Shown: positions 44,240 through 53,965 of the stretch, piece by piece
Numbering within the stretch: position 1 is the first letter of the stretch
Layout: each line of letters opens with the position of its first letter
NCBI RefSeq assembly: GCF_001708965.1
Contig: NZ_LVJW01000003.1
Location: 2,273,834 to 2,337,833, forward strand
Source of the DNA: Candidatus Thiodiazotropha endoloripes
GTDB taxonomy: Bacteria; Pseudomonadota; Gammaproteobacteria; Chromatiales; Chromatiaceae
Reading direction: 5' to 3'
DNA length: 64,000 nt
Notes under the pieces: model-generated
What the model was told of the DNA's origin: nothing
What the model saw: only the letters and a program-made list of their open reading frames with translations
Database searches by the model: none
Translations under genes and position numbers: made by a program

Positions 44240-45235
44240 ATGCACATATTTATTCTCATCTTCCTGTCATTGATCTTGCCTACAACTTCTGTTTATGCGG
44301 GTGATATGCAGGGTAGTCGCGATCACCCGGAAATTCCACGTGTGGCTGGTTCGGAAATCATCGGTTTTGAATACAACGAGTACGATGCCGCCAACTTTTT
44401 GAAAGCAGACGCGAGTACAAAAATAACCCTGGTTAATCCGGAAGGTAAACGGACGCGTATTCTCTATCTGGCAAAGGCGGGCGATAAGCCGCTGATGGTA
44501 CAGAAGAACTATGCTACTGCCTTGAGGCAACTGGGAAATGCCAATGAGATATACAGTTGCAAAAACACAGGATGTAACAGACATCTGCTTGCGACCACAT
44601 TCTGGACGCGTGACACAATGGTTCCAACCGAGGGGCTAACTCACCCGTTTTATTTGCTGGGCTTCTCTCACACCTTCACTTCGCCGGCATATCGCTATAT
44701 TGACGTAACGACGGATAGTGCCAGATATCATGTTGGTGTGTCTGCCGTGGTTATCGCCGCGAACAACTCCAACAAAAAATTCAGGGAACGGACTGTGATG
44801 CTGGTTGAGATTCTGGAGGTCAGCAATTTTGAGGCAACCCTGGAGTTCGTCGACGCATCCGAAATGCAGCAGCAAATTGGAGAGTCTGGGCACGTGGCCC
44901 TGTACGGTATCCAGTTCGACCATGATAAAGCGACGTTACGACCTGAGTCCAATGAAACGATTACCGAGATAGTGAAGGCATTGAAATCAGATTCCGCCTT
45001 ACAACTCTACGTGGTAGGACATACTGACGATGTCGGAAGTCTGACGTACAACCAGGATCTTTCCCTGAAACGTGCCAATAGTGTCGTTAAGTCATTGGTT
45101 GCCGCCGGCATCGAAGACAGCAGACTGACTGCGCTTGGTGTCGGACCTGCAGCACCGGTCAGCAGTAATGATACTGAAACCGGTCGGGCAAAAAATCGAC
45201 GTGTTGAGTTAGTAAAGCAGAGAACGGTTGACTGA
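44240..45235 (+). CDS. OmpA-family protein with DUF4892-like N-terminus
   Basis: A 331-residue envelope protein. A signal peptide (about 1-20, ending VYA) is followed by an N-terminal domain (about 25-205) with a pattern resembling DUF4892 proteins (EIPRVAGSEIIGFEYNEYD, RTRILYLAKAG, YATALRQLGN, and a CKNTGC pair). The C-terminal OmpA/MotB-like domain (about 215-325) is classical: YGIQFDHDKATLRPES, VVGHTDDVGS, LSLKRANSVVKSL, RAKNRRVELV. It should bind peptidoglycan from the periplasm or outer membrane. AAGGAGATTG precedes the ATG. Two tandem REP-like repeats follow its 3' end. Confidence 0.92.
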   Translation: MHIFILIFLSLILPTTSVYAGDMQGSRDHPEIPRVAGSEIIGFEYNEYDAANFLKADASTKITLVNPEGKRTRILYLAKAGDKPLMVQKNYATALRQLGNANEIYSCKNTGCNRHLLATTFWTRDTMVPTEGLTHPFYLLGFSHTFTSPAYRYIDVTTDSARYHVGVSAVVIAANNSNKKFRERTVMLVEILEVSNFEATLEFVDASEMQQQIGESGHVALYGIQFDHDKATLRPESNETITEIVKALKSDSALQLYVVGHTDDVGSLTYNQDLSLKRANSVVKSLVAAGIEDSRLTALGVGPAAPVSSNDTETGRAKNRRVELVKQRTVD

Positions 45236-45274
45236 TGGAAAAGCCATTAATATGGAGAAATAGAGCAGTGTCGC

Positions 45275-45322
45275 GATAAGGGTACTGACCCCTTTTCTGA
45301 TAAGGGTACTGACCCCTTTTCT
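45275..45322. repeat. Tandem pair of identical 24-bp REP-like units
   Basis: Two exact copies in a row, each containing AAGGGTACTGACCCCTTTT flanked by GAT and CT. The unit equals the right end of the REP-transposase element at 35088-35107. It lies between the OmpA gene and the large convergent GGDEF-EAL gene, a typical REP position. Confidence 0.85.
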
Positions 45323-45426
45323 GCTTAAGATTCGGGGGATTTGACCCTGCACTGGGTGAAAAGCTGATCGATAGATTGCTGGAAGAGCCCGGTATCTGAG
45401 ACAGGCGGATCGATTCTCTTCTGCTA

Positions 45427-48400
45427 CTACATGGTCTGAGCCATCCACTCTTCAAACTGTTCAGGTTTTAATGGCCGGCTGTAGAGATAGCCTTGAGCTT
45501 CCTGACAGCCCTTGCCGTAGAGGAAAGCGGCCTGCTCCTGCTTTTCCACCCCTTCAGCTATCACCTTCAGATTCAGCGCCCGGCCCATACTGATGACGGC
45601 TTCAGCGATGGCCATGTCGTTGGGATCGACAGGTATATCGCGGACAAAAGACTGGTCAATCTTCAACTTGTGCACAGGCAATTGCTTCAGATAGCTCAGT
45701 GAGGAGTAGCCAGTGCCAAAGTCGTCAATCGCCAGTTCTATGCCCATATCCCGCAGACTCGAGAGCACCTCGAAGGCGTGCTCGGAGGCGCGCATGGCGA
45801 AACTCTCAGTGACCTCCAGGCCCAGTCGTTCAGGCGGAAGGCCACTTTCGGTCAGGCAGCTTTTCACTAACTCGGGAAACCCCGCATCGTGAAGTTGCGG
45901 GCCTGCCACATTAACGTAAACACGGCCAAATTCATGACCTTCGTCGAGCCAGGCTCTTGCCTGGGTTGTGGCTGTACGCAGTATCCAGGCACCAAGCTGT
46001 CTGATCAAGCCGCTCTGTTCGGCAACAGGGATAAACATGTTGGGTGGGATAAGCCCGCGTGTCGGGTGTTGCCAGCGGGACAATACCTCGAGGCCAACCA
46101 GGTTATTGGTATTGAGGTCTATCTGCGGTTGGTAGACCAGATAGAACTGGGACTGATCCTGGGCCTCGCGCAGGGCGCTCTGCACGAAGCTGTGCTCTTG
46201 CGCCTGTTCGGTCATCTCTCGGGTATAGAAGCAGTAAGTGTTCCTGCCCGCCTCCTTGGCCTCGTACATGGCTGCATCGGCAAAGCTCAGCAGGGCGTCG
46301 GCATCCTTGCTGTTATCCGGATACAAGGCGATGCCGATGCTGGATGAGACCCGCAGGATATGGCTTTCCACTTCGAAGGGATCAGCGAAAATCTGTATTA
46401 CCTTTTCCACAACAGGAATGACTTCGATCGAGAGATGAAGATCTTCCAGCACCAGGCAGAATTCGTCGCCACTGATGCGGCCAACGGTGTCGCCAGCACG
46501 GGTGATTCGGGTAATACGTTCTGAAACCTCAACCAGCAGTTGGTCACCAACACCATGGCCAAGTGTATCGTTGATGTTTTTGAAGCGGTCCAGATCAAGA
46601 AACACGACTGCTACTTTGGTACCTTTTCGCTCGGAACTGGCCAGGCTGTGAATGAGTCGGTCCCTGAACAGTAACCTGTTGGGCAGGCCGGTGAGAGAGT
46701 CATGGTGTGCCAGATGATCGAGGCGGGCTTCGGTGGCCTTGAGTGAAGAGATATCAGCGAACACGCCGACATATTTCTTTGGTCCGCCGTCATCCGGGTC
46801 TACTGAGCTGATGGTGAGTATTTCAGGATAGACGGTACCGTTTTTTGAGCGATTCCAAATTTCACCATGCCATTGGCCATTCTCCAGTAACTGATGCCAC
46901 ATGTCTTCATAGAAATGCTTGTCGTGTCGACCGGATTGGAGAACACGGGGGTTCCGGCCTATCACTTCATCCCGCGAGTAACCCGTTATTCGGGTAAAAG
47001 CGTCGTTGACATCGAGAATGTTGCCTTCATGATCGGTAATGGTGACCCCTTCTCCGGTACTGCGGAAAACCGCTGCTGCCTCTATGAGCTTTTCAGCGTT
47101 CTTTTTCCGTTGGTCGATGTCCTCGATTACGGAGATAAAGTAGAGCGGTTCTCCATCATCATCACGAACCAGAGAAACGGTAAGCCGGATCCAGACTAAC
47201 GCTCCCGATGACTTGATGTAACGTTTGTCCATCGAGTAGGTTTTGCGTTTGCCTGACAATACCTCTTTGACAAGAGCAAGATCCGCATCCAGGTCGTCTG
47301 GGTAGGTGATGTCCTGAAAGGTCTTTTCAAGCAGTTCCTCACGTGAATAGCCGACGATCTCTGAGAGCTTCTCGTTGACTTCAAGCCAATGGCCATCTGG
47401 AGCGACGCGGGCAATACCAACAGCAGCCTGGTCGAAGGTGGCGCGAAAGCGGCGTTCACTTTCGGTAAGGTCGCTCTCTGCTCTCTTACGTTCTGTAATG
47501 TCGCGACCTATACCCAGTACGCCGACAAGCGATCCATCGGGGGCATGCACTGGTGTCTTGGTGGTCTCCAGTTGAGTGATATGACCGTCCGCATAGTTCG
47601 CATCCTCTTCATTCATGTGGACTTTACCGCTGTCTAGCACTATCTTGTCGTTCTTGCGATAAGCATCGGCTATGGAAGGATCGAAGAGGTCATAATCTGT
47701 TTTTCCAATGATCCTCTCTTCGGATAGATCGAGGAACTCTTGGAAACGGGAGTTACATGATAGATAAACCCCTTCCGGATCTTTCAGCCAGATCAGGTCG
47801 GGTATGGTATCGAGCAGGGTTCTCAGGCTCTTTTCACTCTCAATGAGTTTGGCTTCAGCCAGTTTCCGCTCAGTAATGTCCTGCACGATACCGGACATGC
47901 GTTTAATCTCTCCCGTCTTGCCGAGTTCATGACCGCCCGCTCCCCGGATCCACCGTATTTCATTATCTCTCCGACGAATACGGCATTCGAAATTCCAGTC
48001 GGATTTAGTGTCTACAGAGTTGTTGAAATTGTTGTCAACGTCTGACCTGTCTACAGGAATGACGTGATCAAGAAACATTTCATAGGTCCACTCAGGCAGC
48101 AGTGAGTCATAACCGAATATTTGATCATGCTTCAACGTTCGGTGTGCCGTGTGATCCACAAGATTAAGATCCCAGCTGCCGGTATGACTGTGATCCAGGG
48201 CAAACCTCAGCCGTTGTTCACTTTCATGAAGCAGACTCTCTATGCGTTTCTGTTCTGAGATGTCCCTGACTATTCCTTCTACGGCCTGCACAGTTCCATT
48301 CTCATCTTTCACGTAATGGACATTTGCCGATGCCCACCAGGTAGTGCCATCTTTTCGCTTTAACTCGGCTTCAAACCCCGTCACGGATCCTTTTTCATTC

Positions 48401-49878
48401 AATAATTGTAAAAGAATATTGCGCTCTTCAGGCCGGACATAGAGTGATTCGGCTGCATCGATTCCGATAACCTCGTCTGGTGTAAAGCCGGTCATGTGTT
48501 CGATGGATGGTGATACAAATATAACTTTTCCGTCTAGACCGACCTGGTACATCATGTCCGGGCTGTGCGTAATGAGATTTTTATATTGCATTTCGCTCTC
48601 GCGTAATGCGTGCTCTGCTTCCTTGCGATCAGATACGTCTATCAGGCAACCGTGAATAAATGTTGCCCTGTCGGTAGAGTCCCGATCATTGACCTCGCCA
48701 AGTGCTGATAACCAATGCATGCTTTCATCAGGCCAAATAACACGAAAATCAAAACTGTATTGATCAGACCCTCCTGCTGATAGACACTCTTGGATAATCG
48801 CGTGGACCGAGTCACGGTCTTCTTCGTAGATGGAATCAAAAACCTGCTCAAATGAAAGCCCCTTAACGGCCAGATCTTCTGGTATCCCGCTAAGTTTCGC
48901 AAAGTGACTGTCCGCTACAATCATGTCACTGCCGATATCCCAGGACCATGTTCCAATACCCCCGGCAGAGAGGGCCAGCTTGAGTCGACGCTCGCTGTCT
49001 TTCAGCGCCTCTTCCGTGTTGCGAAGCCGTTTCTCAAGCTGAAGCTGGCTTTTTAAACTTTCAAGCTCCTGTTCCCGGTCATTCAGTGCCTGACGCAGGT
49101 GTTCTATGTGAGTGTCATAGAGTTGTCGAACGATATTGTTCCGGGTCACCAATCCTACAATGTAGCCACTCTCTCCAATCACAACCAGGCGTCGAATATG
49201 TGCCTGATCCATGATTTTGATGGCGTCTGATACGGGCATGTCGATAGGTATGGATCGAACAGGGTGGGCCATTACGCTGGAGAGGCTAATAGATTCCCCT
49301 TTGTTAATGGAAGAGGAGAGCCTAACCAGGTCTCGTTCTGTGAAGATGCCAACGGCAGCGCCCGCATCTTCCACGACCACGCACGAGATGCGGTCACGCG
49401 CCATGAGCCTGATTGCGTCATCAACAAGTGCATCGTATGGAAGGGTGATGACGCTACGGGTCATCAGCGCACCGACTTCCTTGAACCGCACCAGAAATTC
49501 GGTCCCCAGATGCTGCATGAAGCTGCTCTCGGATGCGATACCCGCTAAATGCCCCTGATCGTTGACAATGATCAGATGGCGAACGTGATGATCAGCGATC
49601 AATCGATAGGCCTCGCGATAATCCATATCCAATGGAGCAGTCAGAGGTGGCGTACCCATTACGTCCTGTACTGCGAGATGTTCGGAGTCTTGATGTCGAT
49701 AGCTGATAATGACAGCGTCGCGCTCGGTAAAAATCCCAACCGGTACCTGTCCTTCGGTGATCACAATGGAGCTGATGCGCTGTTTGCGCATGAGTGCCAA
49801 CGCATTATCCACAGTACAATTGGGTGGCACCGTGGTTACCGGGGCGGTAAGTATGTCGGCAAGTTCTAGCTTAATCAT
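45427..49878 (-). CDS. Giant CBS-PAS(x6)-GGDEF-EAL signalling protein
   Basis: A 1483-residue soluble protein. Four CBS motifs form two Bateman pairs (about 1-125 and 130-255; DILTAPVTTVPPN, ALMTRSVITLPYD, VMAHPVRSIPIDM), followed by a coiled coil (about 260-290). About six PAS domains follow, each opening with an ESE-type helix, at about 290, 415, 540, 665, 785 and 908. The GGDEF domain (about 1035-1205) reads SGDEF, so cyclase activity is doubtful, although an RxxD (RAGD) remains. The EAL domain (about 1220-1475) keeps EVLSRW, EVTESF, DDFGTGYSSL, KIDQSF and EGVE, so phosphodiesterase activity is likely. CBS pairs normally bind adenine nucleotides, suggesting energy-state input. There are no TM segments. 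Confidence 0.93.
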   Translation of the reverse strand: MIKLELADILTAPVTTVPPNCTVDNALALMRKQRISSIVITEGQVPVGIFTERDAVIISYRHQDSEHLAVQDVMGTPPLTAPLDMDYREAYRLIADHHVRHLIIVNDQGHLAGIASESSFMQHLGTEFLVRFKEVGALMTRSVITLPYDALVDDAIRLMARDRISCVVVEDAGAAVGIFTERDLVRLSSSINKGESISLSSVMAHPVRSIPIDMPVSDAIKIMDQAHIRRLVVIGESGYIVGLVTRNNIVRQLYDTHIEHLRQALNDREQELESLKSQLQLEKRLRNTEEALKDSERRLKLALSAGGIGTWSWDIGSDMIVADSHFAKLSGIPEDLAVKGLSFEQVFDSIYEEDRDSVHAIIQECLSAGGSDQYSFDFRVIWPDESMHWLSALGEVNDRDSTDRATFIHGCLIDVSDRKEAEHALRESEMQYKNLITHSPDMMYQVGLDGKVIFVSPSIEHMTGFTPDEVIGIDAAESLYVRPEERNILLQLLNEKGSVTGFEAELKRKDGTTWWASANVHYVKDENGTVQAVEGIVRDISEQKRIESLLHESEQRLRFALDHSHTGSWDLNLVDHTAHRTLKHDQIFGYDSLLPEWTYEMFLDHVIPVDRSDVDNNFNNSVDTKSDWNFECRIRRRDNEIRWIRGAGGHELGKTGEIKRMSGIVQDITERKLAEAKLIESEKSLRTLLDTIPDLIWLKDPEGVYLSCNSRFQEFLDLSEERIIGKTDYDLFDPSIADAYRKNDKIVLDSGKVHMNEEDANYADGHITQLETTKTPVHAPDGSLVGVLGIGRDITERKRAESDLTESERRFRATFDQAAVGIARVAPDGHWLEVNEKLSEIVGYSREELLEKTFQDITYPDDLDADLALVKEVLSGKRKTYSMDKRYIKSSGALVWIRLTVSLVRDDDGEPLYFISVIEDIDQRKKNAEKLIEAAAVFRSTGEGVTITDHEGNILDVNDAFTRITGYSRDEVIGRNPRVLQSGRHDKHFYEDMWHQLLENGQWHGEIWNRSKNGTVYPEILTISSVDPDDGGPKKYVGVFADISSLKATEARLDHLAHHDSLTGLPNRLLFRDRLIHSLASSERKGTKVAVVFLDLDRFKNINDTLGHGVGDQLLVEVSERITRITRAGDTVGRISGDEFCLVLEDLHLSIEVIPVVEKVIQIFADPFEVESHILRVSSSIGIALYPDNSKDADALLSFADAAMYEAKEAGRNTYCFYTREMTEQAQEHSFVQSALREAQDQSQFYLVYQPQIDLNTNNLVGLEVLSRWQHPTRGLIPPNMFIPVAEQSGLIRQLGAWILRTATTQARAWLDEGHEFGRVYVNVAGPQLHDAGFPELVKSCLTESGLPPERLGLEVTESFAMRASEHAFEVLSSLRDMGIELAIDDFGTGYSSLSYLKQLPVHKLKIDQSFVRDIPVDPNDMAIAEAVISMGRALNLKVIAEGVEKQEQAAFLYGKGCQEAQGYLYSRPLKPEQFEEWMAQTM

Positions 49879-50094
49879 TGATGATGATATCTGTTATTAG
49901 AATTCAGGTTGATGCGTAAGTGACATATCTGAAAGCTATTCCGTTAAGTGTAGCATCGGGCGGCGCTGACAATATGGCTGACAGGCAGCAAGAATTTAGA
50001 TCATATGGGGTGATAATATCACCCATATTCAGGTGGCCAAAACAACTATGCCACTACACTCCCTGCTCTCAGTCATCTATCAATATCCGCGTCT

Positions 50095-51990
50095 TCATTC
50101 CTTTATGCAATGAAACTTATGCCTACCCTTCTCATCAGCAAAGCCCTTCAAACTGCGATCAAGACTTTTTAAACTACCCCATTCAATCCTGTCTTTACCC
50201 CTATCCTTTGCCAAGTAAAGTGCATCATCGGCACATCTAAATAGAGCCTCCACATCCATAGAAACACCATGTTCGTATGCCATCATTCCAGCACTGACTG
50301 TGATTCGCTCACCCCCGGTGTTGTTAAGCACCAAATCTGAAACAGATAGTCTCAATCTATCAATGAGATCAGAGGCATCATCAGTAGATGTCTGTGGCAA
50401 AATCAGTAAAAACTCTTCCCCGCCATATCGTCCAGCAATATCATATGTTCTTAGACTACTACTCAGGGTATTGGCGATCGCAACCAACACCTCATCCCCT
50501 ACCTGATGGCCAAACTGATCATTAATCTGCTTGAAGTTATCCACATCAACAATGGCAATGCAGAACGATTGCCCATGCCTCTCAGATGCATTGATAACAC
50601 CCTCCAACGCACGCAGCACTGCATGATGATTCAGCAAAAGCGTCAAACTGTCATGGGTGGCTAGCTCCTCTAGACGTTGATTACTCGCCTCTAGCTCTGA
50701 TGTACGTTCTTTCACCAAAGATTCAAGCTTTTCGTTCAACAGGGTCAAATAGCCCCTTGCCTGCTGATCGGCTTGCTCTTTCTCTCTGTTTAATGACGCC
50801 ACCCGCTCAGCCAGTGCCATACCCAACATCGTAACTTCGAAAACTGAGCCTAATTGTAATGCGTAGGCAGTCACAAAATTATGCGGTAAAACTCCCCAAT
50901 AGTAGAGGCCGGAGATAAAAACAAAAATCAGGAATACGCCCCAGGCAATCAGAAAGTAGCGCGCAGCGAGATTACCACCACGATAGGCGATGACAGCTGC
51001 CAACATGACAATAGGAACAAGCACCAGACCTGAGAATGAGCTGACCCGCTTCGCAAATCCAGTGTAACCTGTGAGAGATAAGAAAACACCAATAGCCGCC
51101 AACACAGCGGTTAACCAAAAAAGATGATAGAAAGTGCGACTATATTGTGCAATATCGAGCAGCTTGCTCGAGAAAATCATGGCGGTTATCACCACAACAC
51201 CAACAAAGAAACTGGGTGCCATGTCCTGCCACAAGGGAAACCCCGGCCAGATGAACTGAAAACCCAACCCTGTCAATGTGAAATTGAGTAATCCATAGAA
51301 GGTTAAGTACAGGGCATACCAGAAAAAAAGCGGTGATTTAAGAAATAGCAAACCACCTATTGCTGATGCCACCAATAACACGATAGCACCAAAATAGAGC
51401 CCAAACCAAAGCTGTGACTGTGCAACATATTCGGCAAACGCAATCTGATTCCAGAGTCGAACTGGCAATTGAATTGAACCATTCGTCGTCAACCGCATAT
51501 AGAGAGTCTTGATCTCACCCGGCACAAGATCAATGGTGAAGACATTCGTGCGAACCTGTACGTCACGTGCAGAGAATAAAAAGGCATCTCCCCCAAGGCG
51601 CTTTCTGAAACTTGCCTGACCATCGGGCTCGTAGAGCTCGATTCGATCCATGAGTGGATAGTCAAGCTCGAGTAAAAAGGTCTGTGCGGAAGACAGATGG
51701 GAAGCCAGTGTGAAGCGCGTCCATACAGCAGCGTCGGTAAAACCGATTTTTCCGCCGTTAGACACATCCTGATATTGTGAATGTAGTGTTGCTGCACTGG
51801 CGCTATCGATATTCAGCTGGCGCTCAGGGTCGAGCAGAACCTGCATCACCCCAGTCAATGTGGCAAAACGGAAATCATCACCGACATCGGTCGAGTCAGG
51901 GTGTGTTTGTCCAAATACTGGAGGGCTTAGAATAATCAAAAGCAGGAAGATCGCTGGAAAAACTCGCGGTAACCAGTGACTGAACATCAC
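50095..51990 (-). CDS. 7TMR-DISM diguanylate cyclase
   Basis: A 631-residue membrane protein. A signal or first TM segment (about 8-25) is followed by a periplasmic 7TMR-DISMED2-type domain (about 40-175; ATLHSQYQDVSNGGKIGFTDAAVWTRF, YPLMDRIELYEPDG). Seven TM helices (about 185-385), a coiled coil (about 395-440) and a GGDEF domain (about 445-615) follow. The active site is RYGGEEF with RTYD as inhibitory site, so active synthesis is expected. DISMED2 domains bind carbohydrates or related ligands in the periplasm. It lies directly upstream of the giant GGDEF-EAL gene in the same direction, about 215 bp apart. Confidence 0.94.
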   Translation of the reverse strand: MMFSHWLPRVFPAIFLLLIILSPPVFGQTHPDSTDVGDDFRFATLTGVMQVLLDPERQLNIDSASAATLHSQYQDVSNGGKIGFTDAAVWTRFTLASHLSSAQTFLLELDYPLMDRIELYEPDGQASFRKRLGGDAFLFSARDVQVRTNVFTIDLVPGEIKTLYMRLTTNGSIQLPVRLWNQIAFAEYVAQSQLWFGLYFGAIVLLVASAIGGLLFLKSPLFFWYALYLTFYGLLNFTLTGLGFQFIWPGFPLWQDMAPSFFVGVVVITAMIFSSKLLDIAQYSRTFYHLFWLTAVLAAIGVFLSLTGYTGFAKRVSSFSGLVLVPIVMLAAVIAYRGGNLAARYFLIAWGVFLIFVFISGLYYWGVLPHNFVTAYALQLGSVFEVTMLGMALAERVASLNREKEQADQQARGYLTLLNEKLESLVKERTSELEASNQRLEELATHDSLTLLLNHHAVLRALEGVINASERHGQSFCIAIVDVDNFKQINDQFGHQVGDEVLVAIANTLSSSLRTYDIAGRYGGEEFLLILPQTSTDDASDLIDRLRLSVSDLVLNNTGGERITVSAGMMAYEHGVSMDVEALFRCADDALYLAKDRGKDRIEWGSLKSLDRSLKGFADEKGRHKFHCIKE

Positions 51991-52284
51991 CCACCCCAGG
52001 GTAAATCTGTGTAAATAGAATTCCTGTCTCTCTAAATTGCCTCCCTTCGCTAAGCCAAGCCACTACAAATTAGTGCACACAGGCATATTATGTGCCTGTA
52101 TCAGGATTTTTACTATGTCCATACAAGAATACACTTCTGCAACACTGTATATGAAACCCTCTGATCAACACTCCACGAGATTCACCAGTCTCTGGGACAC
52201 CCATTAAATATTTCCGATATTTCAAAGAGTTAATCTCAAATATTCCCTTTAATCACTATTAAGTAGTAATAAGTCGGTAATTAT

Positions 52285-53814
52285 TCAGTGCTGATCGCTG
52301 TCCTCTGTGCCAGATTTTTTCTGGAGCTGGGCATATGCTAACCAGTCTGAATCGGGTGAGATCCGTGCTGCCGGCAGCAACTCAGAGGGGTGCTTTAAAA
52401 TGCCCTTGGCCTGTAAGCGATGAAGGATCTTGTCGATTACCGCCTGATCCTCGATATTGGCGATTATCTTGGCTTCACCTCCGCACTTCTCGCAGATAGT
52501 GGTGTCAATATTGCACACACTCTTCAGGCATTGCGCCCAGGTGATCGCCTTGTACCGCTGTTGCGGAGTCTTATCATCACTCTCATGAGGCTTTGATCCT
52601 TTGCCACGTTTGGCGGGCGTTACATCGACTCGGTATTTGCTGTTGGGCGCAAACACGCCATGAAACCGGGTCAGGTTCACCGTAGGCTTGGGTACCAGCG
52701 CCGCCAGCTTGGCGATAAAAACCAGTGGCTCAAAGATGACGTGCGTGGTCCCATCGCTGTAAGGCATTTTGAGCTGGTAGCGAATATTCCCAGAAGCGGT
52801 CAATGACAGGCGTTTCTCGGAGACCGCCGGTCTTGATATATATCGACATAGCCTCTCCAGTTTGTGCCGTTCCAAGGTCTCTGCCGCAACACCGGCATGC
52901 AGGCTAAGCCCAGCCACTTTCGCTACCTGGGCAAAACGGTCATCTTCTTCCCAGGCCGGGATGGTCTGCAGCGTGAACACCTTGCGTCCCTGTTGGAGTC
53001 CGATGGCAACGCGGTAACTCACCGAGCAACCCAATACCTGTTGCATCGGATCTTCGTCTTGATCTTCCAGATTCAGGTAGCTGTTTTCCACATCGCGTTC
53101 CAGGATTCCCTCGCGCTCCAGAAACCCGGCAACCCGATGGCTGATCCTATGCACCAACTCCGTCAATTCCTGCTGAGCGGGTGCATGGGCACGATGAAAT
53201 CGGCTTTTACCCCAGGGCATGGTGGTGTACACACCGTCCAGAAACAGCATGTGGAAATGCACATTCAAATTGAGCGCACTGCCGAATCTTTGGATCAGCG
53301 TCACCGCACCAGTCTGCGCGGTTTTTCGAGTGAATCCCGACTTCTTAATAAGATGGGACGAGATGGCCCTGTAAACGATCCCCAGCACCCGCCTCATCAG
53401 TTGCGGGCAGCTGGCAAACAGGAACCGCAATTGAAATGGGAAGCTCAGCACCCATTGTCGGATCGGTTGTTCTGGTAAAACCTCATCCACCAACAGTGCA
53501 GCACTTTCCGCCATACGTCTTGCGCCACAGCTGGGGCAAAATCCGCGCCGCTTACAGCTGAATGCAACCAGGTGTTCATGATGGCACTCGGTACATTGCA
53601 CCCGCAGAAATCCGTGCTCCAGGCGGCCGCATTTGAGGTAATCGGCAAATTCCTGTTCCACATGCAGGGGCAAGGGCTTGCTCTGCATGGCCATCACATC
53701 CCTAAATTCCGGCTAGTACCGCTCGATGATTTGATAGAGCAGCGTCTGTTCCGGCCGGTGACGTTTATAGGGCGGGCTGTGGGGTGACCGATCCGTGATC
53801 GCTGCTTTAGGCAT
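52285..53814 (-). pseudogene. IS91-family transposase, amber codon near the N-terminus
   Basis: A long IS91-type transposase frame. From ATG at 53814 it reads 33 codons (ending in LLYQIIERY), then TAG at 53713-53715, then runs on in the same frame to 52285 (about 475 codons). The second part has the zinc-binding N-region (CTECHHEHLVAFSCKRRGFCPSCGARRMAE), the HFHMLFLDG HUH-type motif and C-terminal CEKCGGEAKI. A downstream GTG/ATG (53697) could restart translation and give about 470 residues, so loss of function is likely but not certain. Fragments of the same family occur at 17.5, 33.1, 42.7 and 43.9 kb. It inserted downstream of acnB's 3' end. Confidence 0.88.
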
Positions 53815-53965
53815 AGCGTGCTCCATTCCATGGAGCCGCTTATGTTCTCATATTGGTCTCTACATATCGATTCGCCATGCACGACTGGATGGATGTCAGG
53901 TACTGACCGGCATCCAACAAGCCTCATACAGACCGGAGGCGATACCTCCCGGTCTGTCAGGCTCC

